Of a stretch of DNA of 64,000 nt, positions 51,005-60,412 are shown in pieces. The notes under the pieces are model-generated. The model was not told the DNA's origin. It saw nothing but the letters and a program-made list of their open reading frames with translations, and did no database searches. The translations under genes and the position numbers were made by a program. Origin of the DNA: Mycoavidus cysteinexigens (GTDB lineage Bacteria > Pseudomonadota > Gammaproteobacteria > Burkholderiales > Burkholderiaceae); assembly GCF_003966915.1 (NCBI RefSeq), contig NZ_AP018150.1:1612001-1676000 (forward strand), in the 5' to 3' direction. Positions within the stretch are counted from its first letter, which is position 1. Every line of letters begins with the position of its first letter.

Positions 51005-51771
51005 AAAATTTATCTGCGCTGCTTTTGATCATGCCTGCGTTACTGAGCTTTTTATACGACTCAAGCCAAACACTTTATGCCTCCCCCATCCAAGAGTCTA
51101 GGCTCCAAACGCAAACGCCTAAAACTTATCATTTCGACTGGCAGATATCAGGCGCGCCAGAAGTTGCTCCAATCCAAGTCTTTGATAACGGCCAGCAACT
51201 CTATTTACAATTTCGTGCCGGCGTCTCTACACCAGCCATTCTGGCTGACCAACCTGATGGGCAAATTTTGCTCCATTGGCGCGTAGAACCGCCTTACATT
51301 GTGGTCAACCAGTTTGCATCACGCTTGTATTTTCGTCTAGGTCAGCAGCGCGCGCAGGCTTGGCGCAAAAACGCCAAACCCTATATGGCGGCAGCCTGGC
51401 CTGACAAAACCGTAAAAACCACAGCGCCAAAGGCAATTTTTCTGCCCACAAATACCCCAAAAATACCTGAAAAAACTCAACCAGAACCACACCAGCACAC
51501 CACCACGCTGTGGCAAGTCAAACGCTCTGATGAAAATTTACGACGACTCCTGACGCGCTGGGCGCAAATAGAGAACTGGCATTTAGTGTGGGATGTAAAC
51601 CAAGATATTCCGATTCAAGCCGAAGACCAAAGCCACAGTAATTTTAAGGAAGCCGTACGCCGCGTGCTAGGCAGCACAGCATTAACCGAATACCAGATTA
51701 AACCGTGCTTTTATGCGAACCGCGTCGTGCGCGTGGTGCGTAAAACCACCGTTTGTAACCCCCATCAGTAA
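51001..51771 (+). CDS. TcpQ/PilL-like pilus protein with VirB9-like start
   Basis: 256 residues. A signal peptide (about 1-27) precedes a VirB9-like beta region (PIQVFDNGQQLYLQFRAG, about 58-75) and a C-terminal TcpQ domain (about 170-250): LWQVKRSDENLRRLLTRWAQ, then WHLVWDVNQDIPI. Such proteins help the type IVb pilus secretin insert or gate. It joins the virB block to the pil block through an ATGA overlap, so it may be a bridge between the two machines. Symbol withheld, since PilL and TcpQ names are used differently. Confidence 0.75.
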   Translation: MKNLSALLLIMPALLSFLYDSSQTLYASPIQESRLQTQTPKTYHFDWQISGAPEVAPIQVFDNGQQLYLQFRAGVSTPAILADQPDGQILLHWRVEPPYIVVNQFASRLYFRLGQQRAQAWRKNAKPYMAAAWPDKTVKTTAPKAIFLPTNTPKIPEKTQPEPHQHTTTLWQVKRSDENLRRLLTRWAQIENWHLVWDVNQDIPIQAEDQSHSNFKEAVRRVLGSTALTEYQIKPCFYANRVVRVVRKTTVCNPHQ

Positions 51772-51787
51772 ACCTCTCAAATCCGTT

Positions 51788-53530
51788 ATGCAAAATTTTT
51801 GCTCCCCCATTTTTGCGACGCTCGCTGGGTTTATCTTAAGCGGCTGCATCTCACCCGAACTCATACAAAAAACCCACGCCAGCATCGAACAGGCTCAAGC
51901 TAAAGCACAACGGTTACGCGCTACGCTCCTCACTCAAATACCCGAAGGCAAACCGCAAAGCGCCGTCAATGATGAAGTCGATCTACCCTATTTGGCAGGC
52001 AACCCAGTACCCCTCGCGCGTGAAGTAACCTTACCTTATGCCCTGCGCAAAGGAGTCAAAACAGCCGTGATGTTCCCAGAAAAAACCGTCCCTCTGAATT
52101 TAGCCGCCGAACGCATCACCCTGGCAACGGGGATTCCAGTTAAGATCGAGCCAGATGTTTATCTCCCCGCCTCAGCGCTCTTGCCACGCGCACAAAACAC
52201 CAACGCCGAGCTACAGACAACCCATAGCGCCCCCCATCAAGCAGATGCGCCTTTTGCCCCAACCCTATCCAATCCATTTACACCTCATCTCCCCCCAGGG
52301 TTTGCCAGTTTAAATGCTGCAAGCCCGCGCGACACGTTCCCACAAGTTGAGTTTCAACCCGCTGAAATACCTCTGAATCAAATGCTCGATCTGATCGCTA
52401 CGCGCTTATCTATCAACTGGCGCTATGATGAAGTACGCGGCGCGATTCGTTTTTACCGAATGCTCACCAAAATCTGGCAACTTCCTGGCTCAGCCGGAGA
52501 AATGTCTTTCACTACTGCGTTTCAGGGCAGTACAGTTCAATCTAGCAATACTAACGCTACGCTGCTGCCGCAAAATACTTATGCTAACTCTACGGCTAAG
52601 CGTGAAGCGTCTCAGATTAATGAACTGAACGCAGTGCGTCAAAGCATCGAAACGCTGATGACACGGGCCGGTTCGATTGCCACCAACGCGGCGACAGGTA
52701 CGCTCACGCTCACCGACACTAAAGAGGTCGTAGAACGCGCAGATGACATCATCACCCGCGAGATTCATATCTTGTCGCGGCGCGTACTCCTTAAACTACA
52801 AAAAATCCAAGTGCTCACCCATGACACCGGCACAGCCAGCATCGACTGGAATCTGGCACTGACCCAGGCCCTTTCTAAGCAACCTAATTTCAAACTGACA
52901 ACCCATTCACCCGTCTCGCTGGCAGGTTCTCATGCCAGTGGCTTGAATCTCAATATCCTAGCGGGCGCATTCAATCACTCAACAACCATCATCCAGGCTT
53001 TAAGTGAGATCGGGCGCGTGCAATCATCGACTGAACTACCGCTAACCATTCGCAATCGGCAACCGATGAGCTATGACATTGGCAATGCTTTTTCTTACGT
53101 CTCGGCAGCCTTGCCAGCGGGCTCAACGGGAAGTGGTGCACGCGGCGTGCCTGGTCTTAAGACCAGCCAGATCTCAACCGGCTTAAAGCTCTTGATTTAT
53201 CCCAATGCGACCAGCAAAGATACGGTCGACCTGACCTTTTCGATTGAAGATTCGATGCTAAAAAGCCTCGATCGTTTCGACGCTGGAGCCGGCGCGCAAA
53301 GCCAATCCGTACAACTGCCTAACATTGATCGCCAAGGAGCGACCTTACACACTACCGTACGCAGCGGCACGACCATTGTCCTCACCGGCTTTGAGCGCTT
53401 TGATGATCACTTTAGGCGTAGAACGCTCGGGGCGCATATGCCTTTACTCAGCGGAGGGTCAACCAGCGCAAGCCGTCAACGCAGCACCACTTTGATTGTC
53501 ATTTCCGCCATTATTCAGGATGATATTTAA
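51788..53530 (+). CDS. pilN: PilN-type secretin lipoprotein of a thin type IVb pilus
   Basis: 580 residues from ATG 51788. Lipoprotein signal with lipobox LSGC at about residues 16-19. N-terminal periplasmic domains (TVPLNLAAERITLATGIPVKIE; QMLDLIATRLSINWRYD), and the C-terminal secretin domain from about 370 (GTASIDWNLALTQ; SQISTGLKLLIYPNA; SGTTIVLTGFERF). It forms the outer-membrane pore for the R64-type thin pilus. Its stop and the pilO start share a TAATG. Confidence 0.9.
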   Translation: MQNFCSPIFATLAGFILSGCISPELIQKTHASIEQAQAKAQRLRATLLTQIPEGKPQSAVNDEVDLPYLAGNPVPLAREVTLPYALRKGVKTAVMFPEKTVPLNLAAERITLATGIPVKIEPDVYLPASALLPRAQNTNAELQTTHSAPHQADAPFAPTLSNPFTPHLPPGFASLNAASPRDTFPQVEFQPAEIPLNQMLDLIATRLSINWRYDEVRGAIRFYRMLTKIWQLPGSAGEMSFTTAFQGSTVQSSNTNATLLPQNTYANSTAKREASQINELNAVRQSIETLMTRAGSIATNAATGTLTLTDTKEVVERADDIITREIHILSRRVLLKLQKIQVLTHDTGTASIDWNLALTQALSKQPNFKLTTHSPVSLAGSHASGLNLNILAGAFNHSTTIIQALSEIGRVQSSTELPLTIRNRQPMSYDIGNAFSYVSAALPAGSTGSGARGVPGLKTSQISTGLKLLIYPNATSKDTVDLTFSIEDSMLKSLDRFDAGAGAQSQSVQLPNIDRQGATLHTTVRSGTTIVLTGFERFDDHFRRRTLGAHMPLLSGGSTSASRQRSTTLIVISAIIQDDI

Positions 53531-54837
53531 TGCATATCACTACCATCAACGGCAAGCACCTGGCCTTTGGTCTACGCTGGAAGCTCTTGCTCAGCGCCAC
53601 GGAATCTTACGAGGCTCTCGCTTTGGCGGAGGCGGATAAATTCAACCCCACTTTGATCTGGCAAGATGGCGCAGCGCCGCTCATCGGCCTCTATCTTGAA
53701 AGCTTGCCCGCTCCGCTGCGCCATCAACCTGTTTACGCCGCTGCGCACGTCCTATCGACCGTGCCAGGTTGCGGCCCAAACGCACTATTAGCCATCCGTG
53801 AGCAAGACGGGGGCCATTCGATATGTGGGATTTTTCAAGGTCGGCCGTGGGGAAACGCGACTGCGAGCGGCAAAAATTTTGATAAAGTAGGGCTCTCTAG
53901 CGCAGAATTAACTCAACTCATTCAACAGTTTGCGGAATTATGCGGTGAGCATGGCTACACGCTACTCGGAAATGTCGCGCTGGCAGACTGTAACCCATTC
54001 CAATTAACTGAGTTGGCACACTGTGCGGGCCCGATTTCTCGCATGTATCAGCCGCGGCGCAGCGTATTTCGGCCCTACCTGCTCCGGCTATTCATCGCGC
54101 TCGGGACCGCTACCGCCCTCTATGCCAGCTACACGCACTGGCAAAACCAACGCGCCGCGACCACGGCAGCCAAACTCACGACGACCCAACCACTCACACC
54201 GTCCAGCACGGCACTCAGCCAGCCATTGCTTAGCGCACCTGCGATGATCAGCGCCTGGTTCGAATGGGCAAAGGCGCTACCGCTTAGCGTAGGCGGTTGG
54301 CATCTACGCCGCATAGACTGTACCGCACATCCCCCTAAGCCAAAATGCTTATTGAACTACGAACGCAAGCTGCCACAAGCTACGCCCCAGACTTTTATAG
54401 AAGCTGCAACGCACCATGAAGCTGAGCAGATCGACACAGTCAGCGATCAATCCTTACAGGTCAGCATGGCGCTACCCAGTATTTCGACCATGAACCTACA
54501 ACAACATCTGCTTAACTTGCCAAGTCAGCGCGCCATTCGCTTAACTTTCCTTTCGCAATTACAGCGCATGCAACAAGTGGCCGCAACTAAGCTGGAGAGT
54601 TTCCGTGCGTATGACGCGCCAGCAGGCATATCACCAAGCGCTCTCCCCTCGCAAATCCAACATGCAGCCTGGGAGGTCAATGGACCCCTACACAATATCG
54701 CTTTATTTGAAACCTTCCCAGCCAGCGCCAGCTTCACCCAGCTTTCTCTCACGATTCAAGATCCTCCCCCCACGACTTCACTCAAAGCCTCAAGCCTAAT
54801 GTTGCAGGTCAAAGGAGACATTTATGCCCGTGACTAA
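53530..54837 (+). CDS. pilO: PilO-type pilus assembly protein
   Basis: 435 residues. Cytoplasmic actin-like N-terminal part (about 1-175), one membrane segment near 180-200 (YLLRLFIALGTATALYASY), then a periplasmic part with Cys-rich turn CTAHPPKPKCLL. The pattern is that of PilO2 of IncI-type thin pili, which links the secretin to the inner-membrane platform. Follows pilN and overlaps pilP by 14 nt. Confidence 0.85.
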   Translation: MHITTINGKHLAFGLRWKLLLSATESYEALALAEADKFNPTLIWQDGAAPLIGLYLESLPAPLRHQPVYAAAHVLSTVPGCGPNALLAIREQDGGHSICGIFQGRPWGNATASGKNFDKVGLSSAELTQLIQQFAELCGEHGYTLLGNVALADCNPFQLTELAHCAGPISRMYQPRRSVFRPYLLRLFIALGTATALYASYTHWQNQRAATTAAKLTTTQPLTPSSTALSQPLLSAPAMISAWFEWAKALPLSVGGWHLRRIDCTAHPPKPKCLLNYERKLPQATPQTFIEAATHHEAEQIDTVSDQSLQVSMALPSISTMNLQQHLLNLPSQRAIRLTFLSQLQRMQQVAATKLESFRAYDAPAGISPSALPSQIQHAAWEVNGPLHNIALFETFPASASFTQLSLTIQDPPPTTSLKASSLMLQVKGDIYARD

Positions 54838-55348
54838 TCGATCGTACAAGCGCCATACCCTAGCGCAACTCACACTCATCTCACTGTATTGGTTAAATTC
54901 CTCCAGCACCGCCAGTGCTCAAACCGGGCCTACCGTCAGTGAGCTCATGCAGTTAGAAAGCCAGCTCAAGCTACAAAAACTGAAAAATGAATTGCGCCAA
55001 GCACATTCTGCACCCACCGCCCCTTCCATGGCCGCGCACCGGCCACCGTTTGACTCTATGCTGTCTAACTCCACGGAGCAGCCTCGCTACATTGCCGTGT
55101 TTGGCATGGCGCCGGATTATCGCGGCTATCTGATTTGGGGGAAACACATCTATCCCCTCTATGCTGGTGCAATCGTGCGCAACTATAAGGTGACCGAACT
55201 CAGCCCACAAGCCGTTAAATTACGCTCGTCAAAGGGCCAGATTCGATCCATTTCATTTGCTTTCGATACGCGCATTGCACCGCCTGCAATGCCCTCCGCA
55301 TCATCCCAGCAACCCAATCTACCACCGCTTCCCGCCGTGACAAACTGA
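54824..55348 (+). CDS. pilP: PilP-type pilus assembly protein
   Basis: 174 residues: signal peptide (about 15-33), helical segment LMQLESQLKLQKLKNELRQA, and a C-terminal beta-domain with VFGMAPDYRGYLIWGKHIYPLYAGAIV-like stretch ending in a Pro-rich tail (landmarks YRGYLIW and YPLYAG). It is the periplasmic partner of PilO and PilN in thin pili. Overlaps pilO. Confidence 0.82.
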   Translation: MPVTNRSYKRHTLAQLTLISLYWLNSSSTASAQTGPTVSELMQLESQLKLQKLKNELRQAHSAPTAPSMAAHRPPFDSMLSNSTEQPRYIAVFGMAPDYRGYLIWGKHIYPLYAGAIVRNYKVTELSPQAVKLRSSKGQIRSISFAFDTRIAPPAMPSASSQQPNLPPLPAVTN

Positions 55349-55412
55349 TTACCCTCTGCAACTGGATTTAAACCAAATTTCAACTAACGTTTGATCTCAA
55401 CGTAATTTGCCC

Positions 55413-57329
55413 ATGCGCTCCAAATTGACCGCTAAACAAAATAGCCCAAATTCGGTAGACACCGATGCCGCCAAGCATTTTCGGCAAGCGAGCCGGCTCA
55501 CGCCTGCGCCTCAAGCGCTCTGCGCTACCTTACTAGGCGCACCGACCAAAGCCGCGATTAACTTGCCCGATGAATTGCCCTATTTCGTACGCACGCTGTA
55601 TGAAGAAATCTCTCTGCAACCCTCATTACGCAACCAAATTTGCCCAGTCCTGATTGAATCCGCGACAGAAAAAATCCAGCGCGGCCGCTTTGCCCTTATT
55701 TTGCTTGAGAGCATGCTACGCTCAGATATAGCAGAAGAGATCGTGCGCCAATTCAGTCTGCGCTATATCCCAGCCGACCCTTTGTATTACGTAGCAGCGC
55801 CAACTTTAATGATTGAATTGTGCCGGGTCCGCAACGAACCACACAGCCATCGCCAAATACCAGGCGTCACCTCGAAAAAACTCGATGACAATGCATTATG
55901 GGCCCATTTTTTAACGGCCGCGCGCTTTGCCATCGCTAATGGCGCATCTGATATTCATCTGGAGATTCGGCGCGCGCAAGAACGCTCGCCAATCGGCTTT
56001 AGGGTCGCCGGACGCCTAGTCCGCCCCTCCGCTTTCCATATGTTCACCACCCATTTAACCGATATGGCCGCGATTATCTATTCCCGCGGCAACTCAGTGT
56101 CCGAATCCGTCTTTAACGAAAATTATGCGCAGCAATGCCAAGTGCCAGCCACTATCGATGAGCGCCATGTGCTCTTTCGTTTAGCGACATTCCCTCTCGT
56201 TAATGGCACCGATGTGGTTTTGCGTCTGCTGTTTCAAAGCAACGCGCAAACCATTCGTTCCCTGGGAGATTTAGGCTATCTGCCAGACCAAGTGGCGCTG
56301 TGGCGACGTACTATAGCTCGCTTAAGCGGTGCAACAATTGTCGCCGGCGTGGTTAATTCCGGCAAATCGACTACGCTGCAAACCGTATTAGCGCAGATGC
56401 CCAAGTGGGCTAAAAAGTTTTCGATTGAAGACCCAGTTGAATATTTAATCCCAGGCGTTTCTCAAGTCTCGATCGCGCGTTCGCTGAGCGAACAAGATCA
56501 TAGTGGCGATCCATTTTTAACTATCAAACGGCAGCTCAAACGCGGCGACTTAGACGTATGCTTGATTGGGGAGATTCGAGACCGGCCGAGTGCCGCTTTA
56601 TTGCGCGACGTTGCCGAATCAGGCCATCGCGCCTTAAGTACGTTGCATACGCCTTCCGCGCTTGGCATTGTAGATCGTCTAGCCGATCACGAACTCGGCA
56701 TTCCACGCGAAGTATTAGCGACACCAGGCTTTCTTAATTTACTGGTATATCAAACACTGCTGCCCACGCTCTGCCCACATTGCAAAATACCTCTGTTTGA
56801 GCTGGTACATTCAGCCAGCGCACAAACCCACCATCTGGCACTGCTGGCGGAGATTTTTCCGGCGTCAGACCTGTTCGCCACCTCCGAAGGGCTAGCCGCC
56901 TACGTCGCGCGCATTGCTCACTGCTTCAAACTCGAGCTCTTTGATAATGCGCTAAAGCATAAGCTTTTTTGCCGCAACCCAACTGGCTGCGCGCACTGCC
57001 AACGCGAAGGGCTACCCGAGTTAAATGGTTTACACCAACGCACTGTAGTCGCTGAAATGTTCGAATTAGACCGGCCAATGCTGGCATTGGTGCGCGCCCA
57101 TAAAAATCTAGAGCTGCATCAATATCTTTACAACTTGCATAAGGCCCCCCTCGATAGCGTATCGACCACAGGCAAATCCGCACTCGAAATTGCGCTGTAT
57201 AAAGCCTTGCAAGGGGAAATCGACCTACTCGATATAGAAGCAAAATTTGGTTCATTTATACACTATCAACGGCAGCTGCAACTGCACCAAAGGAGCCCCC
57301 GATGCATCCGTCACCCGGCGCCATACTGA
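55413..57329 (+). CDS. pilQ: PilQ-type pilus extension ATPase (GspE family)
   Basis: 638 residues from ATG 55413; the frame opens two codons earlier at TTG. GspE-like: N-terminal domain to about 160, AAFAIANGASDIHLEIRR-type segment at about 175-190, Walker A VAGVVNSGKSTTLQT near 312, Asp box EDPVEYLIPGVSQV, Walker B VCLIGEIRD and a Cys-rich loop (CPHCKI ... CAHCQREGLPEL) that binds zinc in this family. It powers pilus polymerisation. It overlaps pilR by 28 nt. Confidence 0.92.
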   Translation: MRSKLTAKQNSPNSVDTDAAKHFRQASRLTPAPQALCATLLGAPTKAAINLPDELPYFVRTLYEEISLQPSLRNQICPVLIESATEKIQRGRFALILLESMLRSDIAEEIVRQFSLRYIPADPLYYVAAPTLMIELCRVRNEPHSHRQIPGVTSKKLDDNALWAHFLTAARFAIANGASDIHLEIRRAQERSPIGFRVAGRLVRPSAFHMFTTHLTDMAAIIYSRGNSVSESVFNENYAQQCQVPATIDERHVLFRLATFPLVNGTDVVLRLLFQSNAQTIRSLGDLGYLPDQVALWRRTIARLSGATIVAGVVNSGKSTTLQTVLAQMPKWAKKFSIEDPVEYLIPGVSQVSIARSLSEQDHSGDPFLTIKRQLKRGDLDVCLIGEIRDRPSAALLRDVAESGHRALSTLHTPSALGIVDRLADHELGIPREVLATPGFLNLLVYQTLLPTLCPHCKIPLFELVHSASAQTHHLALLAEIFPASDLFATSEGLAAYVARIAHCFKLELFDNALKHKLFCRNPTGCAHCQREGLPELNGLHQRTVVAEMFELDRPMLALVRAHKNLELHQYLYNLHKAPLDSVSTTGKSALEIALYKALQGEIDLLDIEAKFGSFIHYQRQLQLHQRSPRCIRHPAPY

Positions 57330-58456
57330 AGCAACTCTGGCAGTTCATGCATAACTTATGCAGAACGCGGCGCACTCGACGCTTGGCTTGGGCCCAGCGC
57401 TGCTTTCGCAAAAAACGCGCTGAATTCTATAATGATCTCGCTAGTCAAATCGACTCTCAACCCGGGCAAACCCTTGCCATATTTCTGCAAAAATACGCCC
57501 TCCGCTACCCCGGTGAACCGGTCGGCATAGTGTGCGCTCACTGGCTCGCGCGCTTTGCAGAAACGGCCCGTTTCTCACGCGCCGTAGCGCATACGCTACC
57601 ACCTGAAGAAACCACCGTGCTTGCCGTTGCAGAAGAATCTGGCGACCTTAAAATAGGACTGCGCACCCTAGCCGCCAATATAGAGACACTTGAAGCCACT
57701 CAGCGTTTATTTCTTGAAATCATTACCAGCGCACTCGTTGGCCTGGCTATTGCGCATATTTTTTTAGGTTTGATCGGCTATTGGATTGTGCCTCAAATCG
57801 AAACTGCGATGAACCTCGAGACGCGTTTTTATGGTCCCATCGCGCAGACCTATCATGGCTTCGCCACGGTTATCCGTAGCGTGGGTCCAGCCTGGCTTGC
57901 CCTACTTTTAGCAGGATTGCTATGGGGCTCTTGGTCAATCAAAAATTATACTGGACGCTTTCGAGGGTGGCTTGACCAACACATCCTCTTTTACGCCTTA
58001 TATCGAGATTTTGCAGGTGCGCTTTTTTTAGCCACCCTTTCCTCAATCACGCAGAAAATCGGAGCACACGCAATTAGCATCCACGAAGCCTTAGCACGCA
58101 TTAAACCCTATGCTTCGACTTGGCTCGCGCAACATATTGAGCGCATTTCACGCAATTTTGAAGAAATCCCCAATAGTGGCGGCGAGGCATTCGCCACTGG
58201 CATCCTCAAGCGTGAATTCCAATACCGCTTGCAAGACCTAAGCGAATACCAAAAGCTCGAGTGCGCGCTATTCAACGTCTCCCAGTATATTTTGCGCGAA
58301 ACCCCAAACCGCATTAAACGAACCGCTACCTTGATTCGCTACAGCGTCTCATTTTTGACCGCAGCAGGCATGATGGGATTGTATTTTGGACTGCTTGGGA
58401 TGATTCACGAATTCCAAGCTTCAGCCACCCTGCAACACATCATGCAAAGCCCCTAA
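57302..58456 (+). CDS. pilR: PilR-type pilus inner-membrane platform protein (GspF family)
   Basis: 384 residues with the two-repeat GspF layout: cytoplasmic helical bundle with AVAEESGDLKIGLRTLA (near 105-120), membrane segments at about 140-165, 190-212 and 345-370. It is the membrane base on which the pilus is assembled by the PilQ ATPase. Start overlaps the end of pilQ. Confidence 0.88.
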   Translation: MHPSPGAILKQLWQFMHNLCRTRRTRRLAWAQRCFRKKRAEFYNDLASQIDSQPGQTLAIFLQKYALRYPGEPVGIVCAHWLARFAETARFSRAVAHTLPPEETTVLAVAEESGDLKIGLRTLAANIETLEATQRLFLEIITSALVGLAIAHIFLGLIGYWIVPQIETAMNLETRFYGPIAQTYHGFATVIRSVGPAWLALLLAGLLWGSWSIKNYTGRFRGWLDQHILFYALYRDFAGALFLATLSSITQKIGAHAISIHEALARIKPYASTWLAQHIERISRNFEEIPNSGGEAFATGILKREFQYRLQDLSEYQKLECALFNVSQYILRETPNRIKRTATLIRYSVSFLTAAGMMGLYFGLLGMIHEFQASATLQHIMQSP

Positions 58457-58529
58457 TGCCGTCAGAAATCCCCGTGCAGTTAGCGCCTAATCCCTTTTTC
58501 ATTTGATTTATTCAACCTGGATCAACACC

Positions 58530-59117
58530 ATGAAGACACCTCCACCTTCACTGCTACCCTCAAGTCGATTGAAGTACACCACGCCCAATCGTCAGAAAAC
58601 GCAAAATAGCCACCAGCGCGGCTCATTAATGGCTGAATATGGCTTAGTGCTCTTGCTCGTCTCTTTTGGCCTAGTGAGCACCCTGGTTTATTTTTCCACC
58701 AATAGCCAAGTCACACATGCCAATACTCTGGCCATGGATCTTAACAGTCTGATTGGCAGCGTGCGCACGGCTTATTCCGGCAATTATCAAGCAATTAACA
58801 ATACGGCTTTACATCAAGGCGGTTTTTTCCGCTCCCTGCCTTCACTCAAAGATAACCACGGCGCCGTCACCATATCACCCGGCAATGGCGTACTGACTGT
58901 GACACCGAGTCAAATCAACGCAACTGGCGACGCGGTTCAATACCAAATTACCAATTTACCAGATATAACCTGCCTCCCCCTCGTCACGGCCCTGGCCCGC
59001 AGCGCTTCACGGCTCACGATTAATACCAGTGAAGTGAAAGCTCCTGGCGGCCAACCGGATCCCTCACAGATCCGCTGCATAGGCGACGCCAATACACTCA
59101 CCCTGGTAGTCGGCTAA
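58530..59117 (+). CDS. pilS: PilS-type major prepilin of the thin pilus
   Basis: 195 residues from ATG 58530 with a long hydrophilic leader (about 31 residues) ending QRG. Cleavage after Gly would leave a mature N-terminus SLMAEYGLVLLLV with Glu at position 5, as expected of type IV pilins, followed by the hydrophobic helix. Two Cys in the C-terminal half (CLP, IRCIGD) can form the usual disulfide. No prepilin peptidase gene (pilU) is in the window, so processing must rely on another locus. Confidence 0.85.
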   Translation: MKTPPPSLLPSSRLKYTTPNRQKTQNSHQRGSLMAEYGLVLLLVSFGLVSTLVYFSTNSQVTHANTLAMDLNSLIGSVRTAYSGNYQAINNTALHQGGFFRSLPSLKDNHGAVTISPGNGVLTVTPSQINATGDAVQYQITNLPDITCLPLVTALARSASRLTINTSEVKAPGGQPDPSQIRCIGDANTLTLVVG

Positions 59118-59147
59118 GCGGCTCGTCTTTACCCCTAAACACTCTCC

Positions 59148-60341
59148 ATGAAAACCGTTACCCCCCTCCATTTAGTCCACCGCTCGGCCGGCCAATGCCA
59201 AAGCGCTCAACTAACACCCAATATGAGCTGGCGCCGCAGATGTCAACCTGGCTTTATCACCCTTGATATTGCTTTAGCCATCACTCTTTCAACGGTCGGC
59301 ATAGTGGCAACACTTTACCAAGTCCAAACTGAGATTACGCAGATTTTCGCAAAAGCGACAGGCCAATACTTGTACGCACTGCAAACCGGCGTCAATCGCT
59401 ATGTGCAAACCCACTACGATACGCTCGCCAGCGGCAATCCCATGCCTCAGGTAACAAATCCTCTGGAACCCACGGTCGCCGAATTGCGCGCGCTTAAATT
59501 TCTGCTCCCCACATTTGCCGATAACAGTCCGCTCGGGCTTTCTTTCACGACCCAACTCAAGCGCGAAAACTGCCCAGGTTTAGCATGCTCAATTACTGGC
59601 CTCATCTATTCTAAGCATCCGTATCATGACAAAGAAGGCGCATTGCGGATCGATTTATTATCTCAAGCCAGATTTTCCGCTGGCGCAGATGCCGCCCTTT
59701 CTACCCCCGCCCATGGCGACCAACTGGTTGGGCTAGATAATAAATGGCGGCAAGCTAATCCCCTTGGCGACATACCCGGCACGCTGGCGGCGCGCGTGGG
59801 CGTCGTTGCAGGCAATTTAACTTGGCAGCTTGCCCAATTTTATAAACTAGACGGCTCACGTCAATTAAGCGGCTCAATGAATGCCGCCGGGCAAGAGATT
59901 CACAATGCCAAAGCCGTTGCAACAGAACTCATCAAAACTAATAACATCTTGGTGCAAAATCGACTGACTACCCACGAGCTACAATTAACCCGCTTTCAAG
60001 AAGTAGGAGAAAGTTGCCATGAAGGTCATGGCGCGATGGCCATTGCTCGCTCGGGTTTGCTTTTGACGTGTCAAAGCGGCGCTTGGCGCTCCTCCGCCTC
60101 AAGCATTTTCAAAGGATGGCAGGGCTATCCCAACTCTGGATGCGTGCATGCCAGCGGTTTCCTGCTCGCCACCTCACATTTCAATGCGCATATGGCTGGC
60201 TACACATCCGGGGTTCTGCGCTTCGAAGATTCTAGACGCGACAAATATGGACAAGGGAAAAACAGTGCGCTAATGCCGATCATGCAAGGGGAATGCTTTA
60301 TTATCCACGGCGCAGAAAGAGTCTGGTTTATGGCCCTGTAA
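59148..60341 (+). CDS. pilV: PilV-type minor pilin / tip adhesin
   Basis: 397 residues. Prepilin-like N-terminus QPG-FITLDIALAITLSTVGIV (near 34-55), with Asp instead of Glu at mature position 5. The middle part (NGGxxx-poor, with GDQLVGLDNKWRQANPLGDIP and AARVGVVAGN) and the Cys-containing tip region (SCHEGHGAMAIARSGLLLTCQSGAWR) match shufflon-type PilV adhesins, which choose the recipient cell. No inverted shufflon repeats or rci recombinase follow, so the tip seems fixed. Confidence 0.85.
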   Translation: MKTVTPLHLVHRSAGQCQSAQLTPNMSWRRRCQPGFITLDIALAITLSTVGIVATLYQVQTEITQIFAKATGQYLYALQTGVNRYVQTHYDTLASGNPMPQVTNPLEPTVAELRALKFLLPTFADNSPLGLSFTTQLKRENCPGLACSITGLIYSKHPYHDKEGALRIDLLSQARFSAGADAALSTPAHGDQLVGLDNKWRQANPLGDIPGTLAARVGVVAGNLTWQLAQFYKLDGSRQLSGSMNAAGQEIHNAKAVATELIKTNNILVQNRLTTHELQLTRFQEVGESCHEGHGAMAIARSGLLLTCQSGAWRSSASSIFKGWQGYPNSGCVHASGFLLATSHFNAHMAGYTSGVLRFEDSRRDKYGQGKNSALMPIMQGECFIIHGAERVWFMAL

Positions 60342-60412
60342 AATTTTGCCATTGACCAAATTGCTTACCTGAATTGAGCGCTCTTGCCAACACCGCCGCT
60401 TCTCCTAAGCAC